The notes beneath the pieces were generated by a model, which was not told the origin of the DNA, made no database searches, and saw nothing but the letters and a program-made list of their open reading frames with translations. Positions 18,220 through 27,414 of a stretch of DNA of 64,000 nt are shown in pieces. A program made the position numbers and the translations under genes. The stretch spans positions 1-64,000 of the forward strand of contig NZ_FUWH01000012.1 of the NCBI RefSeq assembly GCF_900167075.1. The letters run 5' to 3'. Origin of the DNA: Sediminibacterium ginsengisoli. Lineage in GTDB: Bacteria; Bacteroidota; Bacteroidia; Chitinophagales; Chitinophagaceae. Positions within the stretch are counted from its first letter, which is position 1, and the number at the start of each line of letters is the position of its first letter.

Positions 18220-19662
18220 TTATCCTACACTGCCTTCAAGGCTGATCGCAAGTAATTTCTGTGCTTCGATGGCAAACTCCATCGGTAACTGGTTCATCAC
18301 TTCTTTAGCGAAGCCGTTAATGATCAGTGCTACTGCTGTTTCTGTATCGATGCCCCGCTGGTTACAGTAAAAGATCTGGTCTTCTCCTACTTTTGAAGTG
18401 GTGGCTTCATGCTCCACAACGGAAGATTTGTTCTTCACTTCTATATAAGGGAAAGTATGTGCACCGCATTTATCGCCCAGCAGCAATGAATCGCACTGCG
18501 AGTAGTTACGGGCATTGGCTGCATTCTTGCCTACATGTACCAGTCCGCGGTAACTGTTATTACTCTGCCCGGCAGAAATGCCTTTGGATACGATACGGCT
18601 TCTCGTATGTTTGCCGAGATGCTGCATTTTGGTACCGGTATCTGCCTGCTGGAAATTATTGGTTACGGCCACAGAATAAAACTCACCTACGGAATGATCG
18701 CCTTTCAAAATAACGCTGGGGTATTTCCAGGTGATGGACGATCCTGTTTCCACCTGTGTCCAGGAGATCTTGGCATGATCGTAACAGATGCCCCGCTTGG
18801 TCACGAAATTATAAATACCGCCCTTGCCTTCCTTATCGCCGGGGTACCAGTTCTGCACCGTTGAATATTTGACTTCGGCATGATCGAGCGCTACAATTTC
18901 CACAACAGCCGCATGCAGCTGGTTTTCATCACGCATCGGCGCCGTACAGCCTTCGAGATAACTTACATAACTGCCTGGCTCTGCAACGATCAGCGTACGC
19001 TCGAACTGACCCGTGTTTTCTGCATTGATGCGGAAATAGGTAGACAATTCCATCGGACAACGTACACCCGCCGGAATAAAACAGAAAGATCCGTCGCTGA
19101 ATACCGCTGCATTCAGCGCAGAAAAATAATTATCGGTTACCGGTACTACAGAACCCAGGTATTTCCTGATCAGCTCCGGATGATGCTGTATCGCTTCACT
19201 CATGGAACAGAAAATGATCCCCTGCTCTGCCAGCTGGTCTTTAAAGGTCGTAGCGATCGAAACACTGTCGATCACAGCGTCTACTGCAACTCCCGACAGT
19301 CTTTTCTGCTCTTCGAGCGAAATGCCCAGTTTTTCGAAAGTCCGCCTCAGTTCCGGGTCTATTTCGTCCAGGCTTTCGATGGTTGCTTTCTTCTTCGGCG
19401 CGGAATAATATATAATATCCTGGTAATCAATAGGCGGGTACTGGATATTGGCCCAGGCGGGCTCTTCCATTTTCAGCCATTGCCGGTAGGCTTTGAGACG
19501 CCATTCCAGCATCCATTCCGGTTCGTTCTTTTTGGCAGAGATAAAGCGTATCGTGCTTTCATCCAATCCTTTAGGTGCTTCTTCCGATTCGATCTCGGTT
19601 ACAAAACCGTATTTATAGTCGCTCAGAACGGTTTGTTCAATATTGCTTAGCTTCTCATCCAT
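18220..19662 (-). CDS. sufB: Fe-S assembly scaffold protein SufB, first gene of the suf operon
   Basis: 480 residues, the usual SufB length. The N-terminal '[19 protein letters not shown]', '[24 protein letters not shown]' and the C-terminal '[45 protein letters not shown]' are hallmarks. The protein is the main scaffold for cluster assembly. It opens an eight-gene run, sufB-C-D-S-E-T, Rrf2 regulator and MFS transporter, with gaps of 27 bases or less or small overlaps throughout. A TACCTTTG promoter element sits 32 bases upstream, next to an inverted repeat. Confidence 0.95.
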   Translation of the reverse strand: MDEKLSNIEQTVLSDYKYGFVTEIESEEAPKGLDESTIRFISAKKNEPEWMLEWRLKAYRQWLKMEEPAWANIQYPPIDYQDIIYYSAPKKKATIESLDEIDPELRRTFEKLGISLEEQKRLSGVAVDAVIDSVSIATTFKDQLAEQGIIFCSMSEAIQHHPELIRKYLGSVVPVTDNYFSALNAAVFSDGSFCFIPAGVRCPMELSTYFRINAENTGQFERTLIVAEPGSYVSYLEGCTAPMRDENQLHAAVVEIVALDHAEVKYSTVQNWYPGDKEGKGGIYNFVTKRGICYDHAKISWTQVETGSSITWKYPSVILKGDHSVGEFYSVAVTNNFQQADTGTKMQHLGKHTRSRIVSKGISAGQSNNSYRGLVHVGKNAANARNYSQCDSLLLGDKCGAHTFPYIEVKNKSSVVEHEATTSKVGEDQIFYCNQRGIDTETAVALIINGFAKEVMNQLPMEFAIEAQKLLAISLEGSVG

Positions 19663-19693
19663 ATCAGTGTTCTTTTAGCACTATTTCAAACCG

Positions 19694-19701
19694 CAAAGGT
19701 A
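19694..19701 (-). promoter_or_regulatory. Candidate -7 element of the suf operon
   Basis: Minus strand TACCTTTG fits TAnnTTTG exactly and lies 32 bases before the sufB start. Confidence 0.6.
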
Positions 19702-19707
19702 CCGCTA

Positions 19708-19727
19708 TTTATACAAAAAAGTATAAA
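19708..19727. promoter_or_regulatory. Inverted repeat over the suf promoter, candidate Rrf2 operator
   Basis: TTTATAC (19708-19714) and GTATAAA (19721-19727) form a perfect 7-base inverted repeat with a six-A spacer. It lies directly upstream of the suf -7 element, where a bound repressor would block polymerase. The Rrf2-type regulator encoded in the same operon is the natural candidate to bind it. It does not resemble the E. coli IscR type 1 site. Confidence 0.45.
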
Positions 19728-19836
19728 CAAAATTATAATTAAAATAGCCGCCCTGTACTGTTTTTCCGGTACGCTGATCCAAATTCAGATTTAATATGTA
19801 ACTTATATTCTATACGCGTTGCGATAACCTGCGATA

Positions 19837-22800
19837 ATGAAAAATTCACCTATTCCACCCAACGAAACTGAGCGGTTGGCAGCCCTGCGCGCTTACAATA
19901 TACTGGATACATTGCCGGAAAAGCAGTTCGACCGGATCACGGAGCTGGCTTCCATTATCTGCAATACCCCCATTTCCCTGATTACGCTGATGGACGAGAA
20001 CCGGCAATGGTTCAAGTCGAAGCTGGGCATGGAAATAAATGAGACCTCACGCGATATAGCGTTCTGCCGTTACACGCTGCTCAACAGCCAGATCCTGGAA
20101 GTGGAAGATGCGGCAAACGATGAACGTTTCAGGGAAAACCCATTAGTAACAGACGAGGAATCCCATATCCGGTTTTATGCCGGCTACCCGCTGATCGACA
20201 ATAATGGTCATGCACTCGGCTCTCTGTGCGTGCTCGATAAAGTGCCGCGCAAACTCAGCACCGAACAACGCAGGGCATTACAGATCCTCGGAACATCAGT
20301 GCTGGAAATGATCGTTACACAGCGCCGCAACCAGGAACTGCAGAATTTTGAGAAGCTGTTCAACATATCGAACGATTTGATCTGTATCGCAGGAACAGAC
20401 GGCTCTTTCCAGCGGCTCAATCCTGCATTTCACAAGGTTCTGGGCTGGGACGAGGAGTACCTGCTGCAGATCTCATTCTTCGATCTTGTACACCCCGACG
20501 ATCTGCAGGCCACCAGACGGCATTTCAGCCTGCTAGCCGCGGGCAAACCCACTGTCAATTTCACACACCGACTGAAATGCAGGGATGGTGAATACAAGAA
20601 CCTGCAATGGGTAGCAACACCTGAACCAACCACCGGTTACCTTTTTGCCATTGCCAGGGATATCACGCAGGAAAAACAGAAAGAGCTCAGACTTTATAAT
20701 TCCGAGAACAGGTTCAGGGCATTTTTTGAGAATTCACAGGGATTGATGTGCACACACGATCTGAATGGAAAATTCCTCAGCATCAATATATCGGGAGCAG
20801 CATCACTTGGTTACGAACCAGCCGAGCTTTTACACCTCGGGCTTTTCGATATTGTCCCGGCGCATTTTCATTCCAACCTCCATGCATACCTGCAGTCCAT
20901 CCGCACGGAAAAGCATGTGCGGGGCACCATGCATACACAACATAAAGACGGTTCCACGCTGATCTGGCTTTTCAATAACATCCTGGAAGAAGACCTGGAA
21001 GGGAACGAATACGTGATCGGCAATGCTGTAGATATTACGGAAAGGCATAAGCTCGAAGAGGCACTGAAATTCACCACGCAGATGCTGGAGCAGACCAATG
21101 AAGCTGCCCGGATCGGCACCTGGGATTTCAATGTGATCACCGGGGAGATCTACTGGTCTAAGCTGACGCGGGAACTGCACGAAGTGCCGGATGATTATGT
21201 TCCCGAGTTTGAATCGGCCGTTGCGTTCATGAAAACCCCCGACGTGATCAAAGAAGCAGTGGAAACAGCCATCGATGCCGCGGCTTCTTATGAGCTGGAC
21301 CAGCAGATCATCACCGCCAAAGGAAATGAGCGCTGGGTAAGGATCATCGGTACGCCTGAATTCCAGGATGGAAAATGCGTGCGGCTATATGGCACTTTCC
21401 AGGATATCGACGAAGAGAAAAAAGCGAAGCAGGCATTACTCAATGAAAAAGCCAGGCTCACGGCATTTGTGAAGCATGCGCCTGCCGCCGTTGCCATGTT
21501 CGATACAAAAGTCCGTTATGTTGCCTACAGTAACCGCTGGCTGGAAGATTATCACCTGAACGATGATATCATGGGCCGTTCGCATTATGAAGTATTTCCC
21601 AATATTTCGGACGAATGGAAAGCCATTCACGCACGCGTGCTCCAGGGCGCTGTTGAAAAGAAAGAGGAAGATATATGGCGCCCGGAAGGCTGGGATCATG
21701 ATCAATACCTTTACTGGGAAGTCCGCCCCTGGTACCAGTATGATGGCTCTATCGGCGGCCTGATGATGTTTACACAGGATATTACCGATGCCAGCGAACA
21801 GCGTGAAGAACTGAAGCGGGCCAAACTGCAGGCAGAACAATCCAGTATTGCAAAATCCGAGTTCCTCGCCAATATGAGCCACGAAATCCGCACACCACTG
21901 AATGGTGTGATCGGCTTTACCGACCTCATGCTCAAAACATCACTCAACGCCACACAGGAACAGTACTTATCCATTGTGAACCAGTCGGCCAATTCATTGC
22001 TGGGCATCATCAACGATATTCTCGATTTTTCAAAGATCGAAGCCGGCAAACTCGATCTCGATATCGACAAAACCGATCTCTACGAACTGAGCACACATGC
22101 AGCAGACACGATCACTTACCAGGTAGAAAATAAAAAACTGGAGTTACTGCTGGATATTCCTGAAGGTTTGCCGCGCTTTATCTGGACTGATTCCGTACGC
22201 CTGAAACAGGTGCTGATCAACCTGCTCAGCAATGCCGTTAAATTCACGGAGGAAGGTGAGATCAGGCTGGTGATAAGACAGGCAGCATCGGGCAATGGCA
22301 AAGCATTACTGCATTTCGAGGTAACGGATACGGGTATCGGTATTCAGCCCGAGAAACAGCAGAGCATTTTCGAAGCTTTTTCGCAGGAAGATCATTCCAC
22401 TACCAAGAAATACGGCGGTACAGGCCTTGGTCTTACCATTTCCAATAAGCTGCTGGGATTGATGGGCAGTCGCCTTGAACTGCAAAGTACGCCCGGCAAA
22501 GGCAGTAGTTTTTCTTTCAATATTTCGGTCAAAGCAGAATACGAAACCCCGGCTGCATGGAGCGGGCTCGAGAAGATCAGGAAGGTTCTGATTGTGGATG
22601 ATAACGAAAATAACCGCATCATCCTGCGCCAGATGCTGCAGTTGCGGGGTATTCACAGTGATGAAGCGGCAAGTGGTATCGAAGCACTGCAGATACTCGA
22701 CAAAGGCGGCAGATACGATGCTTTGCTGATGGATTACCATATGCCTTATCTCGACGGCCTAGAAACTGTTAAAAAGATCCGGGAGAGTCTTAGAAGACCG

Positions 22801-23760
22801 CTCACGGAACAACCGCTTATCCTGCTGCAAAGCTCATCAGAAGATGAAGCGTTCATTCATACCTGCGAGTTGCTGAACATCAGGCAGCGCCTTGTAAAAC
22901 CGATTAAATCTGCCGATCTCTATCATGCCCTGTACCACCTCTTCAACCAGGAAGCCCCGCCGGTTGAAGATACCCTGAAAAAGAACGAACAGGCTGCAAT
23001 GCAGCAATTGAATGTGATGGTGGTGGAAGACAATATGGTGAACATGCTGCTCACCAAAACCATCGTGCGGAAAATAGCACCCAATGCACTGATCACTGAA
23101 GCCGGCAACGGGGTACAGGCTATTGAAAAATATGCATTGCAGCAGCCTGACCTGATCCTGATGGATATACAGATGCCCGTTATGAACGGCTATGAAGCCA
23201 CACAAAAGATCAGACAGAACCAGGGCAATGTGCATATACCCATCATTGCGCTTACTGCTGGCAATGTATTAGGCGAAAGGGAAAAATGCCTGGCAGCCGG
23301 CATGGACGATTTTATCGCCAAACCCATCGTGGAAGAATCATTGCGGCCGCTTTTCAAAAAATGGATCGCATCCGCTGCAAGGTCTGCGGCAGAAACTTCG
23401 CCGGCGGTTGCAGAACCGGTCAACACAGGCATCCATTTCGACCTGCAGGTGATCAAAGGCTATGTAGGCGAAGATCCCGACATCCTGAAAGACATTCTTA
23501 CCACTACCCTGACAGAACTGAAATCTTCACTGGCAGTGCTCGGAAAACAGGTGACCGGAGAAGATCTTGCGGGCATCAAAGCAACAGGACATAAACTATA
23601 TGGCACAGCCGCAACGGCAGGCATGAAACCGCTGGCAGAGATGGCAAGAAGTCTTGAATACCAAACTGAATTCAATACAAAAACGATCGGAGATCTGTTT
23701 GGCCGCGTGCGTACGGAGATCAATCATATCACCTCAATGATCGAAGGCCTCATACAATAA
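19837..23760 (+). CDS. Hybrid sensor histidine kinase (GAF, four PAS, kinase, two receivers, HPt)
   Basis: 1307 residues, no membrane segment or signal peptide, so a soluble cytoplasmic sensor. Domain order: GAF at about 20-160; four PAS-like units near 170-285, 290-405, 415-530 and 535-655; HisKA with the phosphorylated His682 ('NMSHEIRTPLNG'); HATPase with 'NLLSNAVKFTEEG' and 'YGGTGLGLTIS'; receiver 1 with Asp966 ('LLMDYHMPYLDG'); receiver 2 with Asp1110 ('LILMDIQMPVMNG'); and a C-terminal HPt with His1252 ('ATGHKLYGTA'). All phosphorelay residues are present. No separate response regulator is adjacent, so the phosphoryl group may leave through the HPt to an unlinked partner. Ligands of the GAF and PAS units are not visible. 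The gene is divergent from sufB. Confidence 0.93.
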   Translation: MKNSPIPPNETERLAALRAYNILDTLPEKQFDRITELASIICNTPISLITLMDENRQWFKSKLGMEINETSRDIAFCRYTLLNSQILEVEDAANDERFRENPLVTDEESHIRFYAGYPLIDNNGHALGSLCVLDKVPRKLSTEQRRALQILGTSVLEMIVTQRRNQELQNFEKLFNISNDLICIAGTDGSFQRLNPAFHKVLGWDEEYLLQISFFDLVHPDDLQATRRHFSLLAAGKPTVNFTHRLKCRDGEYKNLQWVATPEPTTGYLFAIARDITQEKQKELRLYNSENRFRAFFENSQGLMCTHDLNGKFLSINISGAASLGYEPAELLHLGLFDIVPAHFHSNLHAYLQSIRTEKHVRGTMHTQHKDGSTLIWLFNNILEEDLEGNEYVIGNAVDITERHKLEEALKFTTQMLEQTNEAARIGTWDFNVITGEIYWSKLTRELHEVPDDYVPEFESAVAFMKTPDVIKEAVETAIDAAASYELDQQIITAKGNERWVRIIGTPEFQDGKCVRLYGTFQDIDEEKKAKQALLNEKARLTAFVKHAPAAVAMFDTKVRYVAYSNRWLEDYHLNDDIMGRSHYEVFPNISDEWKAIHARVLQGAVEKKEEDIWRPEGWDHDQYLYWEVRPWYQYDGSIGGLMMFTQDITDASEQREELKRAKLQAEQSSIAKSEFLANMSHEIRTPLNGVIGFTDLMLKTSLNATQEQYLSIVNQSANSLLGIINDILDFSKIEAGKLDLDIDKTDLYELSTHAADTITYQVENKKLELLLDIPEGLPRFIWTDSVRLKQVLINLLSNAVKFTEEGEIRLVIRQAASGNGKALLHFEVTDTGIGIQPEKQQSIFEAFSQEDHSTTKKYGGTGLGLTISNKLLGLMGSRLELQSTPGKGSSFSFNISVKAEYETPAAWSGLEKIRKVLIVDDNENNRIILRQMLQLRGIHSDEAASGIEALQILDKGGRYDALLMDYHMPYLDGLETVKKIRESLRRPLTEQPLILLQSSSEDEAFIHTCELLNIRQRLVKPIKSADLYHALYHLFNQEAPPVEDTLKKNEQAAMQQLNVMVVEDNMVNMLLTKTIVRKIAPNALITEAGNGVQAIEKYALQQPDLILMDIQMPVMNGYEATQKIRQNQGNVHIPIIALTAGNVLGEREKCLAAGMDDFIAKPIVEESLRPLFKKWIASAARSAAETSPAVAEPVNTGIHFDLQVIKGYVGEDPDILKDILTTTLTELKSSLAVLGKQVTGEDLAGIKATGHKLYGTAATAGMKPLAEMARSLEYQTEFNTKTIGDLFGRVRTEINHITSMIEGLIQ

Positions 23761-23831
23761 TAAGAGCGGACTGTCGCAACTGACCCTGTAAATTGACGTA
23801 TCCATGACCGCCTTTGCAGGTAACTGTATGT

Positions 23832-23839
23832 TACATTTG
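23832..23839 (+). promoter_or_regulatory. Candidate -7 element for the small gene at 23865
   Basis: TACATTTG fits TAnnTTTG, with a TTTG 15 bases further upstream (23813-23816). It lies 25 bases before the ATG at 23865 and would also serve the two genes that follow. Confidence 0.45.
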
Positions 23840-23864
23840 CTGCAGAAACAAATCCTGCCTGCAA

Positions 23865-24071
23865 ATGGTTGAAGTCTTTAAAACAAATGTACAGGCGCCT
23901 GCACAGGCCGATGAGATCATTGCCATACTACAGTTCCATTTCCCGCAGACAAAAATTAACTTTGACCTGCAGGACTGCGACCGGATCTTACGTGTGGAAG
24001 GACATTGCGCAGCCGAAAAAATTGTACACCTGGTTACAGCAAACGGATTCAGTTGTGCAGTACTCGAATAA
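23865..24071 (+). CDS. Small ferredoxin-fold-like protein, HMA-like without the metal motif
   Basis: 68 residues (MVEVFKTNVQAPAQADEIIA...). The frame is open earlier but this ATG follows a good promoter element and starts the compact domain. The pattern 'VFKTNV..P.QADEII..L...FP....NFDL.DCDRILRVEG' followed by 'IVHLVTANGFSCAVLE' resembles the beta-alpha-beta fold of heavy-metal-associated domains, but the CxxC metal site is missing. Similar small proteins are frequent in Bacteroidota; the role is unknown. It lies 31 bases before a DoxX gene on the same strand. Confidence 0.7.
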   Translation: MVEVFKTNVQAPAQADEIIAILQFHFPQTKINFDLQDCDRILRVEGHCAAEKIVHLVTANGFSCAVLE

Positions 24072-24102
24072 TGATTAAATTCCATTTTAAAACAATATCC
24101 TC

Positions 24103-24510
24103 ATGCAAAACAAACTGCTCCGCACCGGTTCCCTCAATCCTGAATTTGCAGCATTGATCGTCAGGTTATTATTCGGCTGCCTGTTCATCAATTATGGCTA
24201 TGCAAAACTGACCGGGTTTAACCAGATCCTTCCCATGTTCGGCGATATCATCGGTATCGGTTCAAAGCTTTCGCTGATCCTGGTTGTATTTGCAGAGTTT
24301 TTCTGTGGGATCCTGATCACGATCGGTCTGTTCACGAGGCTGGCAGCGATCCCTGTTTTTATCACGATGGTTGTTGCCTATTTTATCGCCCATGCCAATG
24401 ATCCGTTTCTCGTTAAAACGCCTGCATTCGTTTATATGATCTTATCCATTGTTATTTTCATCAATGGCAGCGGCAGGTTTTCAGTTGACAGGCTGATCTT
24501 TAAAAAATAA
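24103..24510 (+). CDS. DoxX-family membrane protein
   Basis: 135 residues with four hydrophobic segments. The N-terminal 'ALIVRLLFGCLFINYGYAKLTGF' and 'LVVFAEFFCGILITIGLFTRLAAIPVFITMVVAYFIAH' are the DoxX pattern. Family members are linked to redox or thiosulfate metabolism, but the function of most is unproven. It probably belongs to one transcript with the small gene before it and the lipoprotein after it. A second DoxX gene lies at 26211. Confidence 0.85.
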   Translation: MQNKLLRTGSLNPEFAALIVRLLFGCLFINYGYAKLTGFNQILPMFGDIIGIGSKLSLILVVFAEFFCGILITIGLFTRLAAIPVFITMVVAYFIAHANDPFLVKTPAFVYMILSIVIFINGSGRFSVDRLIFKK

Positions 24511-24542
24511 AAGTGCGGTTAAACCGGTAAAGATATTAGCAG

Positions 24543-25103
24543 ATGAAAAAAAGTTTTTGGATCCTCCTCGTGATCACCTGTACATGTTTCGCTTATTGCA
24601 GCCCCAGGATACAACATACTACAGATGAAACATCGATGGCTATTGATTTTATCAAACAGGCAATGGCTGAAAAAATGTCGGGTAAAGAATTTATTCTTTC
24701 CGGCAAACCCAGGAATATGGAAGAGTTCACCTGCCTGGAGAACCTGATGGAAGACACCGCGGGTTTTTCTGCTGCAGAACGCAGGCAGATCAGAAAGCAG
24801 GTCTCACACCCGGGTATTACCGCCTGGACGGGTGATATGTTTCCACAGGCCCGGATACTGAACGCAGACACTATTAAAGCGGCGTTCATGGAACGTGATA
24901 AAAGCTGGCCTTATTTCCATAAGCAATACGGTAAAAGCTATTACCAGGTTTCCGTTCCCATTTTCTTACGTAACAATACATTATGCCTTTTTTATACGGA
25001 CTATAATTGCGGCCCTCTCTGCGGGCAGGGAGCATGGGTGCTGTATAAAAAAACCGGCGATAAATGGGAAAGCATAAAAACCTTCTGTCGCTGGATCAGC
25101 TGA
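24543..25103 (+). CDS. Lipoprotein of unknown function
   Basis: 186 residues. The N-terminus MKKSFWILLVITCTCFAYC ends in a possible lipobox (FAYC, Cys19), so the protein is exported and probably lipid-anchored. The C-terminal half has a distinctive cysteine-rich stretch, 'LCLFYTDYNCGPLCGQGAWVLYKK', which could bind a metal or form disulfides. I do not recognise the family. It follows the DoxX gene by 32 bases and ends in an 8-base convergent overlap with the GlxA-type regulator. Confidence 0.7.
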   Translation: MKKSFWILLVITCTCFAYCSPRIQHTTDETSMAIDFIKQAMAEKMSGKEFILSGKPRNMEEFTCLENLMEDTAGFSAAERRQIRKQVSHPGITAWTGDMFPQARILNADTIKAAFMERDKSWPYFHKQYGKSYYQVSVPIFLRNNTLCLFYTDYNCGPLCGQGAWVLYKKTGDKWESIKTFCRWIS

Positions 25104-26070
25104 ATGTAATGTTGTATTTGTTCCGGTAATCCATCGGCGACAAGCCCGTGATCTTCTTGAATACGCTCCGGAATGCTTTTGTATCGGAGTAGCCGACTTC
25201 GTACATTACTTCGCTTACATTTTTTCTGCCTCCTTCGAGGATCTGTTTGGCTGCTTCAATTTTCACGCGCTGGATATATTCAATAGGCGTATTACTGGTT
25301 GCTTTTTTAAATCTTCTTTCAAAATTGCGGCGGCCGATGGCGAACTTAACGGCGAGTTCTTCCACAGAGATCCTGTCGCTGATATTGTTCTCGATAAATT
25401 CCTGTGCCTGTTTCACGGGTTCGTCTTCATGGTCTTTCTGGCCGCGGAAAATGAGGAATGAGGACTGGTTCTCGCGTTCGATCTCTATAGCAAATACTTT
25501 AGCCGCGAGAACAGCTGTTTCCCGGCCGGCATATTTTGCAATGATGTGCAGGATCAGGTTCATATAGGAGAAAGCGCCGCCGCTTGAATAAATTCCGTTT
25601 TCGTCGGTAATGATCTTTTCGGTTACGAGTTCCACATCCGGGAACATTTTCCTGAAATCGTTGGCCGCCATCCAGTGAGTGGCGCATTTCCGTCCTTTCA
25701 GCAATCCTGTTGAAGCCAGCAGGAACGCACCGAGACAAAGGCTTGCCACTTCTGCGCCATTATTGTATTGAGAAACGATCCAGGGAATAAATTCCTTATT
25801 ATCCTCCAGTGCCTGCTGCAGGTCGCCATCGAGTGCAGGAATAATGATGAGATCAGTTTCTGCAACTTTATCGATCACGGTATCCGCATGGATCGTAAAG
25901 CGGCCGCCGCTGGCCTGGGTTTCCTGTGTAACGCCTACCAGTTCCACTGTAAAGACCGGCCCTTCGCCGCGCATAGCAAAAAATCCGTTGACCTGGGTCA
26001 GCAGCTGCCGCGAGCCTTCCAGGCTGGCAAGTATCGCTCCTTTGGGAACAAGTATCGAGATATGCTTCAT
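25096..26070 (-). CDS. GlxA-type transcription regulator (DJ-1/PfpI plus AraC)
   Basis: 324 residues. Residues 1-190 form a DJ-1/PfpI-like domain ('MKHISILVPKGAILASLEGSR', 'IIIPALDGDLQQAL', and the elbow 'EVASLCLGAFLLASTGLLKG'), used in this family as a sensor rather than an enzyme. Residues about 220-320 form an AraC double helix-turn-helix: 'ISVEELAVKFAIGRRNFERRFKKAT' and 'NVSEVMYEVGYSDTKAFRSVFKKITGLSP'. It is divergent from the second DoxX gene, which starts 140 bases away, so it may control that gene; this is inference. Confidence 0.9.
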   Translation of the reverse strand: MKHISILVPKGAILASLEGSRQLLTQVNGFFAMRGEGPVFTVELVGVTQETQASGGRFTIHADTVIDKVAETDLIIIPALDGDLQQALEDNKEFIPWIVSQYNNGAEVASLCLGAFLLASTGLLKGRKCATHWMAANDFRKMFPDVELVTEKIITDENGIYSSGGAFSYMNLILHIIAKYAGRETAVLAAKVFAIEIERENQSSFLIFRGQKDHEDEPVKQAQEFIENNISDRISVEELAVKFAIGRRNFERRFKKATSNTPIEYIQRVKIEAAKQILEGGRKNVSEVMYEVGYSDTKAFRSVFKKITGLSPMDYRNKYNITFS

Positions 26071-26210
26071 GCTTTAAAAATAAATACATTTTATATCCCG
26101 CCTGATCGTATTTTTTCAAACGGCTGTTTTTTAACCGTTTATCTGAAAAAGCAATATTCACCATTATGGCATTGTAATTGCATTCAGTATAGCAGATATC
26201 AGACCACTAT

Positions 26211-26672
26211 ATGAAAAACGGACTTCTTACAAAGCTTTTCGGTGTGCGCCAGCATGCCCATATTGTATCGGCAGCTTTATTGCTGTTGCGTATCGGCATT
26301 GGCGCAGCGCTGATGTTCCACGGCTGGCCCAAGATCCAGAACCCGGCCGGATGGATGGGGCCGGATGCAGGACATTCGGCATTTATGCAATCACTTGCTG
26401 CAATTTCCGAATTCTGTGGCGGATTGGCCTTGATCTTAGGTCTTGTTACCCCGCTGGCCGCTTTTGGCATAGCCTGTACCATGGGAACAGCATTTTACAT
26501 GCACCTGGTTGTTTTTAAACATCCTTTTGTTAATTTAACAGGCGGCCCTTCTTTCGAACTCGCACTGGCATACCTGCTTATCGCTTTGCTGATCCTGGTT
26601 GCAGGACCGGGTACTGCTTCGCTCGACAGGGCTATCTTCGGACTTCGGGGAAGACGAAACATGAGTTATTAA
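26211..26672 (+). CDS. DoxX-family membrane protein
   Basis: 153 residues, four hydrophobic segments. 'SAALLLLRIGIGAALMFHGWPKIQNPAGWMG' and 'SLAAISEFCGGLALILGLVTPLAAFGIACTMGTAFYMH' match DoxX. The histidine-glycine 'FHGWPKI' near the first helix is typical of the DoxX subgroup found next to stress regulators. It is divergent from the GlxA-type regulator and nine bases before a phosphatase gene. Confidence 0.86.
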   Translation: MKNGLLTKLFGVRQHAHIVSAALLLLRIGIGAALMFHGWPKIQNPAGWMGPDAGHSAFMQSLAAISEFCGGLALILGLVTPLAAFGIACTMGTAFYMHLVVFKHPFVNLTGGPSFELALAYLLIALLILVAGPGTASLDRAIFGLRGRRNMSY

Positions 26673-26681
26673 CCAGATTTC

Positions 26682-27410
26682 ATGAGGACAATCGTAATTG
26701 GAGACATTCATGGCGCTTACAGGGCATTGCGGCAACTTTTAGAAAAAATCTCACCCGCTGCCGGCGACAAGCTGATCTTCGTGGGCGATTATGTAGACGG
26801 CTGGTCAGAATCGGCCCAGGTGGTATCGTTGCTGCTGCAGCTCCGGCAACAGGTGTCCTGTCTTTTCCTGAAAGGTAATCACGATACATGGTGGGGCGAA
26901 TGGCTGCGTACAGGTAAAACGGATGAGACCTGGTTGATGCATGGCGGGTACGCTACCATTGAGAGCTACAAACTGGTTACGCGTGAGGCAAAAAACGAGC
27001 ATTATGATTTTTTCAGTAGCCTTGAAAATTATCATATCGACACGCATAACAGGCTGTTCATACATGCGGGATTTACTTCGCGGCGCGGACCAGCTTTTGA
27101 ACGGCATGCTGAGAACTATCTCTGGGACCGCACTTTATGGGAGGTGGCGGTAACGCTCAATCCCGTGATACAGAAAACATCGGTGCTTTACCCCAAGAGA
27201 TTATTGCTTTTTGATCAGATCTACCTGGGTCATACCCCAACCTTACGCTACCAGGTAACAGTACCCATGCATGCAGCCAATGTATGGAATGTTGATACAG
27301 GTGCAGCATTCACAGGCAGGTTATCCGCCCTGGAAATTGAAACCGGCGAGTACTGGCAAAGTGATATCGTGCAGGATCTTTACCCGCTCGAAAAAGGGAG
27401 GAACCGTTAA
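26682..27410 (+). CDS. Serine/threonine-type metallophosphatase
   Basis: 242 residues. The PPP-type metal site is complete: 'GDIHG' (Asp8, His10), 'GDYVDG' (Asp36) and 'GNHD' (Asn66, His67), with further ligand histidines in 'LFIHAGF' and 'YLGHTPT'. The fold is that of bacterial protein phosphatases and related bis(5'-nucleosyl)-tetraphosphatases; the substrate cannot be decided. It ends four bases from the convergent manC. Confidence 0.88.
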   Translation: MRTIVIGDIHGAYRALRQLLEKISPAAGDKLIFVGDYVDGWSESAQVVSLLLQLRQQVSCLFLKGNHDTWWGEWLRTGKTDETWLMHGGYATIESYKLVTREAKNEHYDFFSSLENYHIDTHNRLFIHAGFTSRRGPAFERHAENYLWDRTLWEVAVTLNPVIQKTSVLYPKRLLLFDQIYLGHTPTLRYQVTVPMHAANVWNVDTGAAFTGRLSALEIETGEYWQSDIVQDLYPLEKGRNR

Positions 27411-27414
27411 AGGA

